Positions 8,691 to 17,189 of a DNA stretch of 64,000 bases are shown one piece after another. The notes under the pieces were generated by a model, which worked only from the letters and a program-made list of their open reading frames with translations, was not told the origin of the DNA and did no database searches. The position numbers were made by a program, and so were the translations under genes. The DNA comes from Ereboglobus sp. (lineage in GTDB: Bacteria > Verrucomicrobiota > Verrucomicrobiia > Opitutales > Opitutaceae), in the NCBI GenBank assembly GCA_029974595.1, contig JARKRC010000067.1:1-64000 (forward strand), in the 5' to 3' direction. Within the stretch, counting starts at the first letter, position 1. Every line of letters begins with the position of its first letter.

Positions 8691-9152
8691 TATTGTGTTT
8701 ACCTTTAACGTCGCGGATGCCACCGGTCTCTGCCGGTAGGCTGAAGGCGTGGTTTTCGTAAATTTCTTAAGCACCCGACAAAAATAACTTGCCTCGGAAT
8801 AACCGCAGGCCGTCGCCACTTCGTCGACGCTCTGTCGGTATTCCCTGAGGAGCGCTTTAGCGCGGTTGACGCGCGTGTAGTTCACGTAGTCGTTGAACGA
8901 TATCGCGCCTTCCTTTTTAAAGAGGCGCGAAATGTGATTCGACGAGAGTCGAAAATACGCCGCCACCGAATCGCGCGTGATGTTTGCCTGCGTGTGGTCG
9001 CCATAGAAGCCTGCGCTACGGAGCTGGCGCGTTATTTTCTGAAGCCGGAAAATTCGGACGGAATGAACAAAAGCCGCCTCACGCAACGCCGGGGCGAAAT
9101 CCACGCCGGAGCGGCAGCTCCCGTTGCGTCGCCGCGCCGTTGCGTGAGCCAT
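8676..9152 (-). pseudogene. AraC-family regulator remnant (HTH domain only)
   Basis: A complete pair of AraC helix-turn-helix motifs is readable: YFRLSSNHISRLFKKEG and then VATACGYSEASYFCRVLKKF with the family ending FTKTTPSAYR. AraC regulators are normally about 270-300 aa with an N-terminal sensing or cupin domain. Here nothing recognisable precedes the DNA-binding part, and no continuation appears in other frames, so the 5' part seems lost. The end TIYRAL-stop is made by the terminal repeat of the MITE-like element, so the native C-terminus was probably altered too. The start is arbitrary. It could still bind DNA if expressed. Confidence 0.55.
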
Positions 9153-9353
9153 AAAAGCAGGGTACCGTTGATCAGGTCTCTCCCCCTCCCAGACACCCCA
9201 AAAAGAACTCCGGCGCATCAGTACGAGCATCGATGCGAAAATCCGTCCTGTTTTCCACAAACATAATCGGAACTTGCCTGCTTGCGCGGTGTGTTATCGT
9301 GAACGTTTTCCTGCAATTCGTTTCAAAGGCTTTATCCATTATTATCATCATCC

Positions 9354-10055
9354 ATGACAACATCCGCTCTCGCATTCGCTTTTCTCTCTCCGACGGTCAT
9401 CATCGTGCTCCTCGTCTTTTCGATGATCTTTGCCGCCTACGCGCAATACCGCGTGTCGAGCGCCTACGGCAAAAACGTCCGCATCCCGTCGCGCGGGCAC
9501 ATCACGGGGCGCGAGGCTGCCGAAGCCGTCATGGCGCGCGCCGGCATCACCGACGTCGAGATCACCGAAACCGGCGGCCATCTCACCGATCACTACGACC
9601 CGATGCACAAGCGCCTCGTGCTCTCGTCGGAAAACTATCGCGGCACCAGCCTCGCCGCCCTCGGGGTCGCCGCGCATGAGGCCGGCCACGCCATCCAGCA
9701 CAAAACCGGCTACGCGATGCTCAAAGCCCGCATGGCGCTCGTCCCTGTCACACAAATCGCCTCGCGCATTTTGCCCTTCGTGATCCTTGGCGCGTTTTTC
9801 TTCCGCATGTTCGGACTCATCGACATCGGCATCATCTGCTACGCGGTGCTGACATTTTTCCACCTTGTCACGCTCCCGGTTGAATTCGACGCGAGCCGTC
9901 GCGCCAAGTTCGAACTCGCCCGCCTCGGCATCATCGCCCCCGGCGAGGAAAAAGGCGTGAACGAAACCCTCAACGCCGCCGCGCTCACCTACGTCGCCGC
10001 GTTTCTCGGCTCGCTGCTCAATCTGCTCTGGCTCATCTCGGCCCGCCGCAACTGA
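9354..10055 (+). CDS. YugP-type membrane zinc metallopeptidase
   Basis: 233 aa, family PF04298 (Zn_peptidase_2, YugP-like). The catalytic zinc motif HEAGH lies near residue 107 in the typical setting AALGVAAHEAGHAIQHKTGYA, with the later conserved glutamate in LPVEFDASRRA near 184. Hydrophobic segments at about 11-31, 127-150, 155-178 and 210-228 anchor it in the inner membrane. Length and motif order match the family (about 225-240 aa). The native substrate is unknown in the family; a role in membrane-protein turnover is assumed. It stands alone, 203 bases upstream of smc on the same strand. Confidence 0.9.
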   Translation: MTTSALAFAFLSPTVIIVLLVFSMIFAAYAQYRVSSAYGKNVRIPSRGHITGREAAEAVMARAGITDVEITETGGHLTDHYDPMHKRLVLSSENYRGTSLAALGVAAHEAGHAIQHKTGYAMLKARMALVPVTQIASRILPFVILGAFFFRMFGLIDIGIICYAVLTFFHLVTLPVEFDASRRAKFELARLGIIAPGEEKGVNETLNAAALTYVAAFLGSLLNLLWLISARRN

Positions 10056-10258
10056 CGCGCCCCAGCCGCGCCGGCATTTGGAATCCGACACCGCACCCCC
10101 GTGCCCTCGCGCGCCCCGGCGCACGGCACGAGTTCCGCGTTCGCGCCGTTTTTGGCAATATCCTGTGAACAACTTCGCGGCGGTGAGGCGTTTTTTCCAT
10201 TTGCCGATCCGTTGCGCCTCCGCTCCATTAACCGGTTTCCATTTCCGTTTCCAATTTC

Positions 10259-13200
10259 ATGTATCTCAAGGCACTCAAGCTGCACGGCTTTAAATCCTTC
10301 GCCGATCCCTCCACTCTCGACTTCCAGCGCGGCGTCACCGCCGTCGTAGGCCCCAACGGCTGCGGCAAATCCAACATCGCCGACGCCATCCGCTGGGTGC
10401 TCGGCGAACAGAGCGCAAAAGCCCTCCGCGGCGGCAAGATGCAGGACGTCATCTTCGAAGGCGCCGACACGCGCAAACCCTCGCAAATGTGCGAGGTGTC
10501 CCTCCTTCTCACCGACTGCGAAAAACAGCTCGGCAGCCAGTTCCACGAGATCGAAATCATGCGCCGCGTGCACCGCGACGGCCAGTCCGAGTATTTTTTC
10601 AACAACACCTCCTGCCGTCTCAAGGATATCCACAAGCTCTTCATGGACACCGGCATTGGCCGCACGTCCTACTCGATCATGGCGCAGGGCCAGATCGACC
10701 AGATCCTGTCCTCCAAGCCCGAGGAGCGCCGCGCCGTTTTCGAGGAGGCCGCAGGCATCACCAAATACAAATCCCAGCGCCGCGAAGCCCTCCAAAAACT
10801 CGCCCTCACCGACACCAATCTCGCCCGCGTTTCCGACGTGATCGCCGAGGTCTCTCGCCAGATCGGTTCCCTCCGCCGGCAGGCATCCAAGGCGCTTCGT
10901 TACAAGCGCGTCTCGCACCGCCTCCGCCACCTCGCCCTCGCGCATTCCGGTTTCCAGCACGGGCAGATCACCGCGACCCTCGCCACTCTCGACGAACAGG
11001 TCGTCAAACTCCGCGCCGCCTCCGAAACCCGCCGCGTCCATTACTCGCAACAACAGCAGGATCTCGACGAGAAAAAAGCCCATCGCTCCCGCCTCAACCA
11101 GCGCGTGCAGGAAGCCCAGCAAGCCGCCTTCGACCTGCGCACCGAACGCGACCAAACCCTCAACACCGCCAACCTCGCCCAGATCAAACGCACCGGCCTC
11201 ACCGAACGCCTTGACGCCACCCGCGCCACGCTCGGCGAGCTCGAAATGCAACTGCGCGACCTCACCGCGCAGACTGACACCAGCGCGCAGGACAAACAAC
11301 TCCAGCTCTCCCTCCTCGGCTCGTCCGACGCCACGTTTCAGGAAATCAGCCGCCAGGTTGCCATCTCCGAGGCCGAGCTCACCCGCCTCGACCAGGAGCT
11401 CCAGCAATCCAAGTTCAACCTGCTCCAGATTGAAAGCAACGTCGCCCGCCTCCGCACCGATTGCTCCGGCTACGAAGTTGACCAGAAGACCTCCGTCCAC
11501 CGCCACGAAACGCTCCTCGCCGAAATCGAAGGCATCCGCCAGCAGCAAAGCGCCGCCTCGCAAGTCGCCTCCGAATTCGAGCTTCGCGTCGAAGAAAACC
11601 TCGCCGCCCGCGCCCGCGCGCAACAGGAGGCCCGCGACGCCCAGCAAGCCATAGCCGACCGCACCCGTGAGTTCCGCGACGCCCAGCGCCGCCTCAGCGA
11701 AATCGACCGCCAGCTTACCACGCGCACCGGACGCCTCCAAGTCCTCCAGCGTCTCCACGAATCCTTCGAAGGTTTCGGCGAGGGCGCAAAAGCCCTCCTG
11801 CAAGGCCAGCTCGACCACACGCTCGACGGCGCGCCCCGCCCCGCCCCGATCATGGACGGCCTCAGCTTCGATCCCCAATACGCCAAGGCCATCGAAGCCC
11901 TCATCGGTTCCGCCGCCGAAGCCGTCACCGTGGCCGATCTCGCCACCGCGCAAAAAATCCTCGCCCATCTCGAAACCACGCAGACCGGCTCCATCTGCCT
12001 CCGGGTAAACGAACTCTCCGCCACGACCACGCCGACCCTCGCCGCGCAGCCGTCCGACCTGCCCTCCGGCCTCACTCCCGTCAGCGCCATTCTCAACACC
12101 GCCGACGCAGGCCACCCCGCCGTCGGCCTTCTCTCCGCCTGCTACATAGCCGACGACCTCGCGGCTTTCCTCGACCACTGGAAGCAGAACCCCGCCTTCC
12201 CCTTCCTCGCCGTCGCCACCCGCAAAGGCGAATACATCGACCGCCGCGGCCTCGTCTCCGGCGGCTCCATGAAGAAAAACCCGCGCAGCATCGTCCAACG
12301 CGAAAACGAAATGCGCGAAACCGCCAACGCCGTTGCCGACGACCAAAAAGCCCGCGACGCACAAAAAGCCGTTTGCGACGCGATCAACACCGCCATCACC
12401 GAGGCCGAGGCCACCCTCCAGCAAAAACGCGAGGAAGAGCTCGCCGTCACGCAACAAGTCGCCGCCATCCAGGCCGAGCAGCGCAACGCGCAACGCGCCC
12501 TCGAGGACATCTCCAACAAACTCCGCCGCATGGAAGCCGAGTCCACCTCGGTCGAAGCCGCGCGCAACGAAGCCCACGCCCGCTGGGAAAAAGCCCAGGC
12601 CAGCCTCGCCGAGGCCGAGGCGCTTCACGTGCAGGGCCGCGAGCGCATCCAGCAAATGGAAGCGCGCATCGCCGAACTCCGCGCCACCCGCGACGCCAAA
12701 CGCGACGAACTCAACGCCGCCCGTCTCGAACTCGCCGAAAAACGCGCCAAGGTCGATTACCTCGACCGCGGCATCGCCGACATGGAGCGTCGCCGCGCCG
12801 AACTCGCCACCCTCCTCGTCCAGCGCCAGCAGGAAATCGAGCTCTGGACACAGCAAATTCAAGACCTCGAAGGCGAAACCGCCGCCAATCGCGCCCGCGC
12901 CGCCACCCTTGAGGAAACCATCGCCGTCGCCCAGCAGCAGGTGGAGCAAATCCGCGTGCAACTCGTCGAAGTCGAAAAACAAATCACCGGCGTCGAAGGC
13001 ACGCAGGACGGCCTTCGCATTGAGGCCGAAAAAGCGCACGACGAATTCAGCAAGTGCGAAATCAAACTCGCCGAAAGCCGCGCCCGCGCCGAATTCCTCA
13101 AGGAGGAAGTCGAGCGCGAATTTCAGGCCGACATCGCCGCGCTCGATTGGAAAAACCTCCTCTGGCATGCCGACGACGAACCCGAAGGCATCGAAAATCT

Positions 13201-14167
13201 CGACCTCGACGACGAGGAGGAAAACGGCGCGCAAAACGGTGCCGCCACCCCCAAGCCGCCCGAGAGCAGCGAAGCCGCCGCGCCCGCCGACGGATCAGCC
13301 CAGCCGGAGCAGTCCCCCGAAGCCACCGCGCCCGCCGAGGACGCAACTGCAGCCTCCGCCGCAGCCGAACCCGTGCGCCGCCGCCGAAAGAAAAAAAACA
13401 AAGGCGATCCCACCGGAGAAGACCTCGCCGCCCTCGACAACACCAACTGGGATCAAGTCCGCTCCGATGTCGCGAGCCTCCGCCAGCGCATCAACAGCAT
13501 GGGCGACGTGAACCTCGTCGCCATCGAGGAATACCGCTCCCTCAAGGAACGCTACGATTTTCTCAAAACACAAAACGACGACCTCGTTAACGCCAAAGCC
13601 GAGCTCCTGAAAACCATCGACGAAATCAACAACACCTCGATGCAGCAGTTCCAGATCACCTTCGACCAAATCAAGAAGAACTTCGACTACACCTTCACGA
13701 AACTCTTCGGCGGCGGCAAAGCCGCGCTCGACCTCGTGCAAGCCGACGATCCGCTCGAAAGCGGCATCGAAATCACCGCCCAGCCCCCCGGCACCAAACT
13801 CAAAGGCATCTCGCTCCTCTCCGGCGGACAAAGGACGCTTACCGCGGTCGCCCTCCTCTTTGCCCTCTACATGGTGAAGCCATCGCCCTTCTGCCTCCTC
13901 GACGAACTCGACGCCCCCTTGGACGAATCGAACATCGGCCGCTTCACCGACCTCCTCTCGAACTTCACAAACGACAGCCAGTTCATCATCATCACGCACA
14001 ACAAACGCACGGTGGCCGCCGCCGACGCGATTTACGGCGTGACCATGGAAGAACGCGGCGTCTCGAAAACCGTCTCGATGCGCTTCAACAAGGAACTCGG
14101 CGACGCCGAAGTCCAGAAAGGCGCCGACGACACCATCGCCGAAGCCGTCCGCAGCACAAAAGTATAA
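10259..14167 (+). CDS. smc: Chromosome segregation protein SMC
   Basis: 1302 aa. The ATP-binding head begins at once (HGFKSFADP, Walker A GPNGCGKSN near residues 33-41; GQIDQIL with EERRAVFEEAAGI near 140-165), followed by a long coiled coil, a hinge near 500-640, a second coiled coil and the C-terminal head with LSGGQ near 1187 and Walker B CLLDELDAPLDESN near 1212. It compacts and orients the chromosome as an ATP-driven dimer. Unusual is a low-complexity, acidic and Pro/Ala-rich insertion at about residues 985-1050 that ends in a basic run (RRRRKKKNK), just before the head-proximal coil; this makes it ~110 residues longer than typical bacterial SMC. No scpA/scpB is nearby. Confidence 0.97.
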   Translation: MYLKALKLHGFKSFADPSTLDFQRGVTAVVGPNGCGKSNIADAIRWVLGEQSAKALRGGKMQDVIFEGADTRKPSQMCEVSLLLTDCEKQLGSQFHEIEIMRRVHRDGQSEYFFNNTSCRLKDIHKLFMDTGIGRTSYSIMAQGQIDQILSSKPEERRAVFEEAAGITKYKSQRREALQKLALTDTNLARVSDVIAEVSRQIGSLRRQASKALRYKRVSHRLRHLALAHSGFQHGQITATLATLDEQVVKLRAASETRRVHYSQQQQDLDEKKAHRSRLNQRVQEAQQAAFDLRTERDQTLNTANLAQIKRTGLTERLDATRATLGELEMQLRDLTAQTDTSAQDKQLQLSLLGSSDATFQEISRQVAISEAELTRLDQELQQSKFNLLQIESNVARLRTDCSGYEVDQKTSVHRHETLLAEIEGIRQQQSAASQVASEFELRVEENLAARARAQQEARDAQQAIADRTREFRDAQRRLSEIDRQLTTRTGRLQVLQRLHESFEGFGEGAKALLQGQLDHTLDGAPRPAPIMDGLSFDPQYAKAIEALIGSAAEAVTVADLATAQKILAHLETTQTGSICLRVNELSATTTPTLAAQPSDLPSGLTPVSAILNTADAGHPAVGLLSACYIADDLAAFLDHWKQNPAFPFLAVATRKGEYIDRRGLVSGGSMKKNPRSIVQRENEMRETANAVADDQKARDAQKAVCDAINTAITEAEATLQQKREEELAVTQQVAAIQAEQRNAQRALEDISNKLRRMEAESTSVEAARNEAHARWEKAQASLAEAEALHVQGRERIQQMEARIAELRATRDAKRDELNAARLELAEKRAKVDYLDRGIADMERRRAELATLLVQRQQEIELWTQQIQDLEGETAANRARAATLEETIAVAQQQVEQIRVQLVEVEKQITGVEGTQDGLRIEAEKAHDEFSKCEIKLAESRARAEFLKEEVEREFQADIAALDWKNLLWHADDEPEGIENLDLDDEEENGAQNGAATPKPPESSEAAAPADGSAQPEQSPEATAPAEDATAASAAAEPVRRRRKKKNKGDPTGEDLAALDNTNWDQVRSDVASLRQRINSMGDVNLVAIEEYRSLKERYDFLKTQNDDLVNAKAELLKTIDEINNTSMQQFQITFDQIKKNFDYTFTKLFGGGKAALDLVQADDPLESGIEITAQPPGTKLKGISLLSGGQRTLTAVALLFALYMVKPSPFCLLDELDAPLDESNIGRFTDLLSNFTNDSQFIIITHNKRTVAAADAIYGVTMEERGVSKTVSMRFNKELGDAEVQKGADDTIAEAVRSTKV

Positions 14168-14194
14168 AGCGCGCCGCCCTCGCGCCGCGTGTGC

Positions 14195-14219
14195 CATTTT
14201 GCCGGATGCCGGCAAAATG
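14195..14219. repeat. Perfect hairpin between smc and lptB
   Basis: CATTTTGCCGG, a 3-base loop ATG, then CCGGCAAAATG: an exact 11-bp inverted repeat 28 bases after the smc stop. There is no following T-run, so it is not a classical terminator; it may be a processing or attenuation hairpin. An upstream in-frame ATG for lptB at 14199 lies within it and is therefore an unlikely start. Confidence 0.7.
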
Positions 14220-14291
14220 ATGCGTTCCTTTCGCAGACATTCCTGTTGTCATCCAGCCAGCTTTCCTGACTCTTTCAGTGACAACGAAACA

Positions 14292-15050
14292 ATGACCGTC
14301 CAAGCCGACACCACCGCCGCCACCCCGCCCGCCGAGATCACCACCCAAGCCCTCGTCAAAACCTACGGGCAGCGCAACGTCGTCAACGGCGTGGACATCG
14401 CCGCCCGCGCAGGCGAAATCGTCGGACTCCTCGGCCCAAACGGCGCCGGCAAAACCACCACCTTCTACATGATCGTCGGCCTCGTGCCGGCCACCTCCGG
14501 GCGCGTTTTCCTCAACGGCCACGATGCCACCCCGCTCCGCATGCACGAACGCGCGCGCCTCGGCCTCGGCTATCTCCCGCAGGAAGCCTCTACCTTCCGC
14601 AAACTCACCGTCGAGCAAAACATACTCGCCATCGTCGAGCTCCTTCCCATTCCCCGCTCCGAACGCGCCGCCCGCGTCCAAAAACATCTCGAAGAACTCC
14701 ACCTCACCCACGTCGCCAAACAAAAAGCCTACACGCTTTCCGGAGGCGAACGCCGCCGCCTCGAAATCGCCCGCGCCCTCGTGACGGAGCCCAAATTCCT
14801 CCTCATGGACGAACCTTTCGCGGCCATCGACCCCATCTCCGTCGCCGAGGTGCAGCGCATCGTCCTCGAACTCAAGGCGCGCGGCATCGGCACCATTATT
14901 ACCGACCACAACGTCCGCGAAACCCTCCGCGTCGTTGACCGCGCCTACCTCATCCACCAAGGCAAAGTCCTCACCTCCGGCACCAGCGAACACCTTATCA
15001 ACGACCCGCAGGCCCGCGAATTCTACCTCGGCAAAGATTTTAATATGTAA
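14292..15050 (+). CDS. lptB: LPS export ABC transporter ATPase LptB
   Basis: 252 aa. Walker A GPNGAGKTTTF near residue 49, Q-loop YLPQEASTFRKLTVEQNI, signature LSGGERRRLEIARAL near 150 and Walker B FLLMDEPFAAIDP near 170, then ITDHNVRETL: the LptB-specific sequence pattern. It powers LptB2FGC extraction of lipopolysaccharide from the inner membrane. ATG 14292 is chosen over 14199 because family members start shortly before this point and the earlier ATG sits in a hairpin. hprK follows 37 bases later, an arrangement close to the lptB-hpf-ptsN-hprK group of other Gram-negatives, though rpoN and ptsN are not here. Confidence 0.95.
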   Translation: MTVQADTTAATPPAEITTQALVKTYGQRNVVNGVDIAARAGEIVGLLGPNGAGKTTTFYMIVGLVPATSGRVFLNGHDATPLRMHERARLGLGYLPQEASTFRKLTVEQNILAIVELLPIPRSERAARVQKHLEELHLTHVAKQKAYTLSGGERRRLEIARALVTEPKFLLMDEPFAAIDPISVAEVQRIVLELKARGIGTIITDHNVRETLRVVDRAYLIHQGKVLTSGTSEHLINDPQAREFYLGKDFNM

Positions 15051-15087
15051 CGAGCCGACACAACCGAAACCTCCGCCCCGCACCGCC

Positions 15088-16122
15088 ATGAGCAAAGCCC
15101 ACGCAATCAACGGCATCACCGTCGAACACTTTTTCACGACCTACGGCTCCAAACTCAAGATGGAACTCGTCACCGGCAGGACCGGCCTGCACCGGGTCAT
15201 CCGCGAAGGCAGCATCAACCGCCCCTCGCTCGCGCTCACCGGCTTCTTCAAATATTTTGCCAACAAACGCATCCAGGTCCTCGGCGCCGCCGAAATCACC
15301 TTCCTCAAAACTCTCCCCCCCGAGCGCCAGATCGAGATTTTCCGGGGCATGATCGAGCGCCAGATTCCCTGCATCGTCCTCACGCGCAGCTTCCACCCGA
15401 CCCCCGAACTCCTCGCCGTCGCCAAGGAATGCAACCTTCCCCTCTTCCGCACCCCCCTCATCACGATGAAGTTCGTCAACCAGGCGACACACTTCGTCGA
15501 CAACGAATTTCACACCCCCATCACCGAGCACGCCACGACCGTCGACATCCGCGGCATCGGCGTCATGATCCGCGGCGGCTCCGGCGTCGGCAAAAGCGAA
15601 TGCGCCCTCGCCCTCATCGAGCGCGGCCACTCCCTCGTCGCCGACGACTACACCGTTCTCCGCCTTCTCGACGAACGCGAGCTCACCGCCTCCAGCCGCG
15701 AGCTCAATTTCGGCTACCTCGAATGTCGCGGCATTGGCATCATCAACATCGTCGAAATGTTCGGCGTCCGTGCCGTGCGCCCCGAAAAACGCATCGACCT
15801 CGTCGTCTCCATGCATGAATGGGCACCCGACGCCGTCGAGGAACGCACCGGCCTCGCCAACAACTATTACGAAATCCTCGGCCAAAAAGTTCCGCACATC
15901 ACCCTCTATGTCCGTCCCGGACGCGACATGGCCCGTCTCATCGAAGTCGCCGCCCTCACCCAGGCGCTCAAACGCGTCGGCATTCACTCCGCCGAGGAAT
16001 TCAACAACCGCCTCGTCTCCCACATGGCCGACCCCAAGAAAAAACTGGATTCCCCCTTTCAGATAAAAATCCGCCCACCCAACCTCACCGACCTCCCCTC
16101 GAACATCAACGCCGAACGATAA
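15088..16122 (+). CDS. hprK: HPr kinase/phosphorylase
   Basis: 344 aa. The N-terminal Hpr_kinase_N domain occupies about residues 1-135; the catalytic domain has the P-loop GGSGVGKSE near residue 165 and the family signature ECRGIGIINIVEMFG near 210, with the C-terminal helix region after 290. It phosphorylates or dephosphorylates a serine of HPr-type proteins and controls carbon metabolism in many phyla. The start gives MSKAHAINGITVEHFF, in line with homologues; earlier in-frame codons read as shadow of lptB. No PTS gene is visible, so its partner must be elsewhere. Confidence 0.95.
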   Translation: MSKAHAINGITVEHFFTTYGSKLKMELVTGRTGLHRVIREGSINRPSLALTGFFKYFANKRIQVLGAAEITFLKTLPPERQIEIFRGMIERQIPCIVLTRSFHPTPELLAVAKECNLPLFRTPLITMKFVNQATHFVDNEFHTPITEHATTVDIRGIGVMIRGGSGVGKSECALALIERGHSLVADDYTVLRLLDERELTASSRELNFGYLECRGIGIINIVEMFGVRAVRPEKRIDLVVSMHEWAPDAVEERTGLANNYYEILGQKVPHITLYVRPGRDMARLIEVAALTQALKRVGIHSAEEFNNRLVSHMADPKKKLDSPFQIKIRPPNLTDLPSNINAER

Positions 16123-16231
16123 GGCAATTTACGATTTACGAATTACGATTTACGATTGAAGAACCGAAAACAAACCGGCGCGGTAGCGCCTCATTCATTC
16201 GTAAATCGTAATTCGTAATTCGTAAATTGCC
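16123..16231. repeat. Long imperfect inverted repeat between hprK and rph
   Basis: It begins immediately after the hprK stop. The left arm (16123-16155) is built of the word ttacgaattacgatttacg; the right arm (16197-16231) mirrors it and ends in aaattgcc, matching ggcaattt at the left edge. A GC hairpin GGCGC-GGTA-GCGCC sits inside at 16177-16190. This is a dispersed intergenic palindrome that could fold into one extended stem in RNA. Confidence 0.8.
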
Positions 16232-16251
16232 TCCCTCTTCTTCTTCCTTTC

Positions 16252-17004
16252 ATGCAACGCAACGACAATCGCAAACCCGACCAGCTCCGTCCCATCACGC
16301 TCATTCCCAACATCGCGCCGCACGCCACCGGCTCCGTCCTCATCGGCTTTGGCAATACCCGCGTCATCTGCGCCGCGACCATCGAGCCCAACGTCCCCAC
16401 TTGGATGAAACAGCAGGGCGTGAAAGGCGGCTGGCTGACCGCGGAGTATTCGATGCTCCCCTATTCCACCCTCGACCGCAAACCCCGCGACATCGCCAAG
16501 GGCAGAATCGACGGACGCACCGTTGAGATCCAGCGCCTCATCGGACGCTCCCTTCGCGCCATCATCGACCTCCAGAAACTCGGCCAGAATACACTCTGGA
16601 TCGATTGCGACGTCCTTCAGGCCGACGGCGGCACCCGCACCGCCTCGATCACCGGCGCCTACCTCGCCGCCCGCCTCGCCGTGCAAAAACTGATCGACGC
16701 CAAAAAACTCGCCGAAAATCCCCTCCTCGACTCCGTCGCCGCCGTGAGCGTGGGCATCCACGAAGGCAAGGAACTCCTCGACCTGAATTATCTCGAAGAC
16801 AAGGACGCCGAAGTCGATTTCAACGTCGTAATGACCGGCAAGGGCCAGTTCGTCGAAGTGCAGGGAACGGGTGAGGAATCCACCTTCTCGAACGACCAGC
16901 TCCAAAGCCTCCTCGTCCTCGCCCAAAAAGGCCTCAAAGACCTCGCCGCCCAGCAAACCGCCTTCCTCACCAAACAACTCCTCGGCACCCTGAAAATCGG
17001 CTGA
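16252..17004 (+). CDS. rph: Ribonuclease PH
   Basis: 250 aa, full length for the family (about 238-255). Conserved RNase PH blocks are plain: NDNRKPDQLRPI at the N-terminus, KGGWLTAEYSMLPYST near 57-72, GRTVEIQRLIGRSLRA near 88-104, DCDVLQADGGTRTASITG near 120-137 and FVEVQGTGEESTF near 200-213. It trims the 3' ends of tRNA precursors phosphorolytically as a hexamer. It follows hprK after a palindromic repeat. Confidence 0.97.
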   Translation: MQRNDNRKPDQLRPITLIPNIAPHATGSVLIGFGNTRVICAATIEPNVPTWMKQQGVKGGWLTAEYSMLPYSTLDRKPRDIAKGRIDGRTVEIQRLIGRSLRAIIDLQKLGQNTLWIDCDVLQADGGTRTASITGAYLAARLAVQKLIDAKKLAENPLLDSVAAVSVGIHEGKELLDLNYLEDKDAEVDFNVVMTGKGQFVEVQGTGEESTFSNDQLQSLLVLAQKGLKDLAAQQTAFLTKQLLGTLKIG

Positions 17005-17070
17005 GCCCCATCAACAGGATCCACAGCCCGCGCAGGATTCACCCCAGGCATCCGACTCCGAATGCCTTTC

Positions 17071-17098
17071 ATCCTGTCCATCCTGTTAATCCTGTCCA
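17071..17098. repeat. Short tandem-like repeat
   Basis: The word atcctgt occurs three times in 28 bases (atcctgtccatcctgttaat, then cctgtcc). A related short word is at 17,018-17,035. Of the dispersed-repeat type; no function apparent. Confidence 0.5.
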
Positions 17099-17189
17099 AA
17101 TTCATACCTAAAAACTCCTCTACCTCCCTGCGGATTTTATCCTCTTGCACCGACCGCCGCTCCGGACGTTGCTCTTACCCCTAGCATCC

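Noticed and set aside
9989-13234. Minus-strand open frame of about 1080 codons opposite smc
   Set aside because: A shadow of strong third-position G/C bias; its translation is repetitive Gly/Glu/Leu/Phe without domains, while smc on the plus strand is complete.
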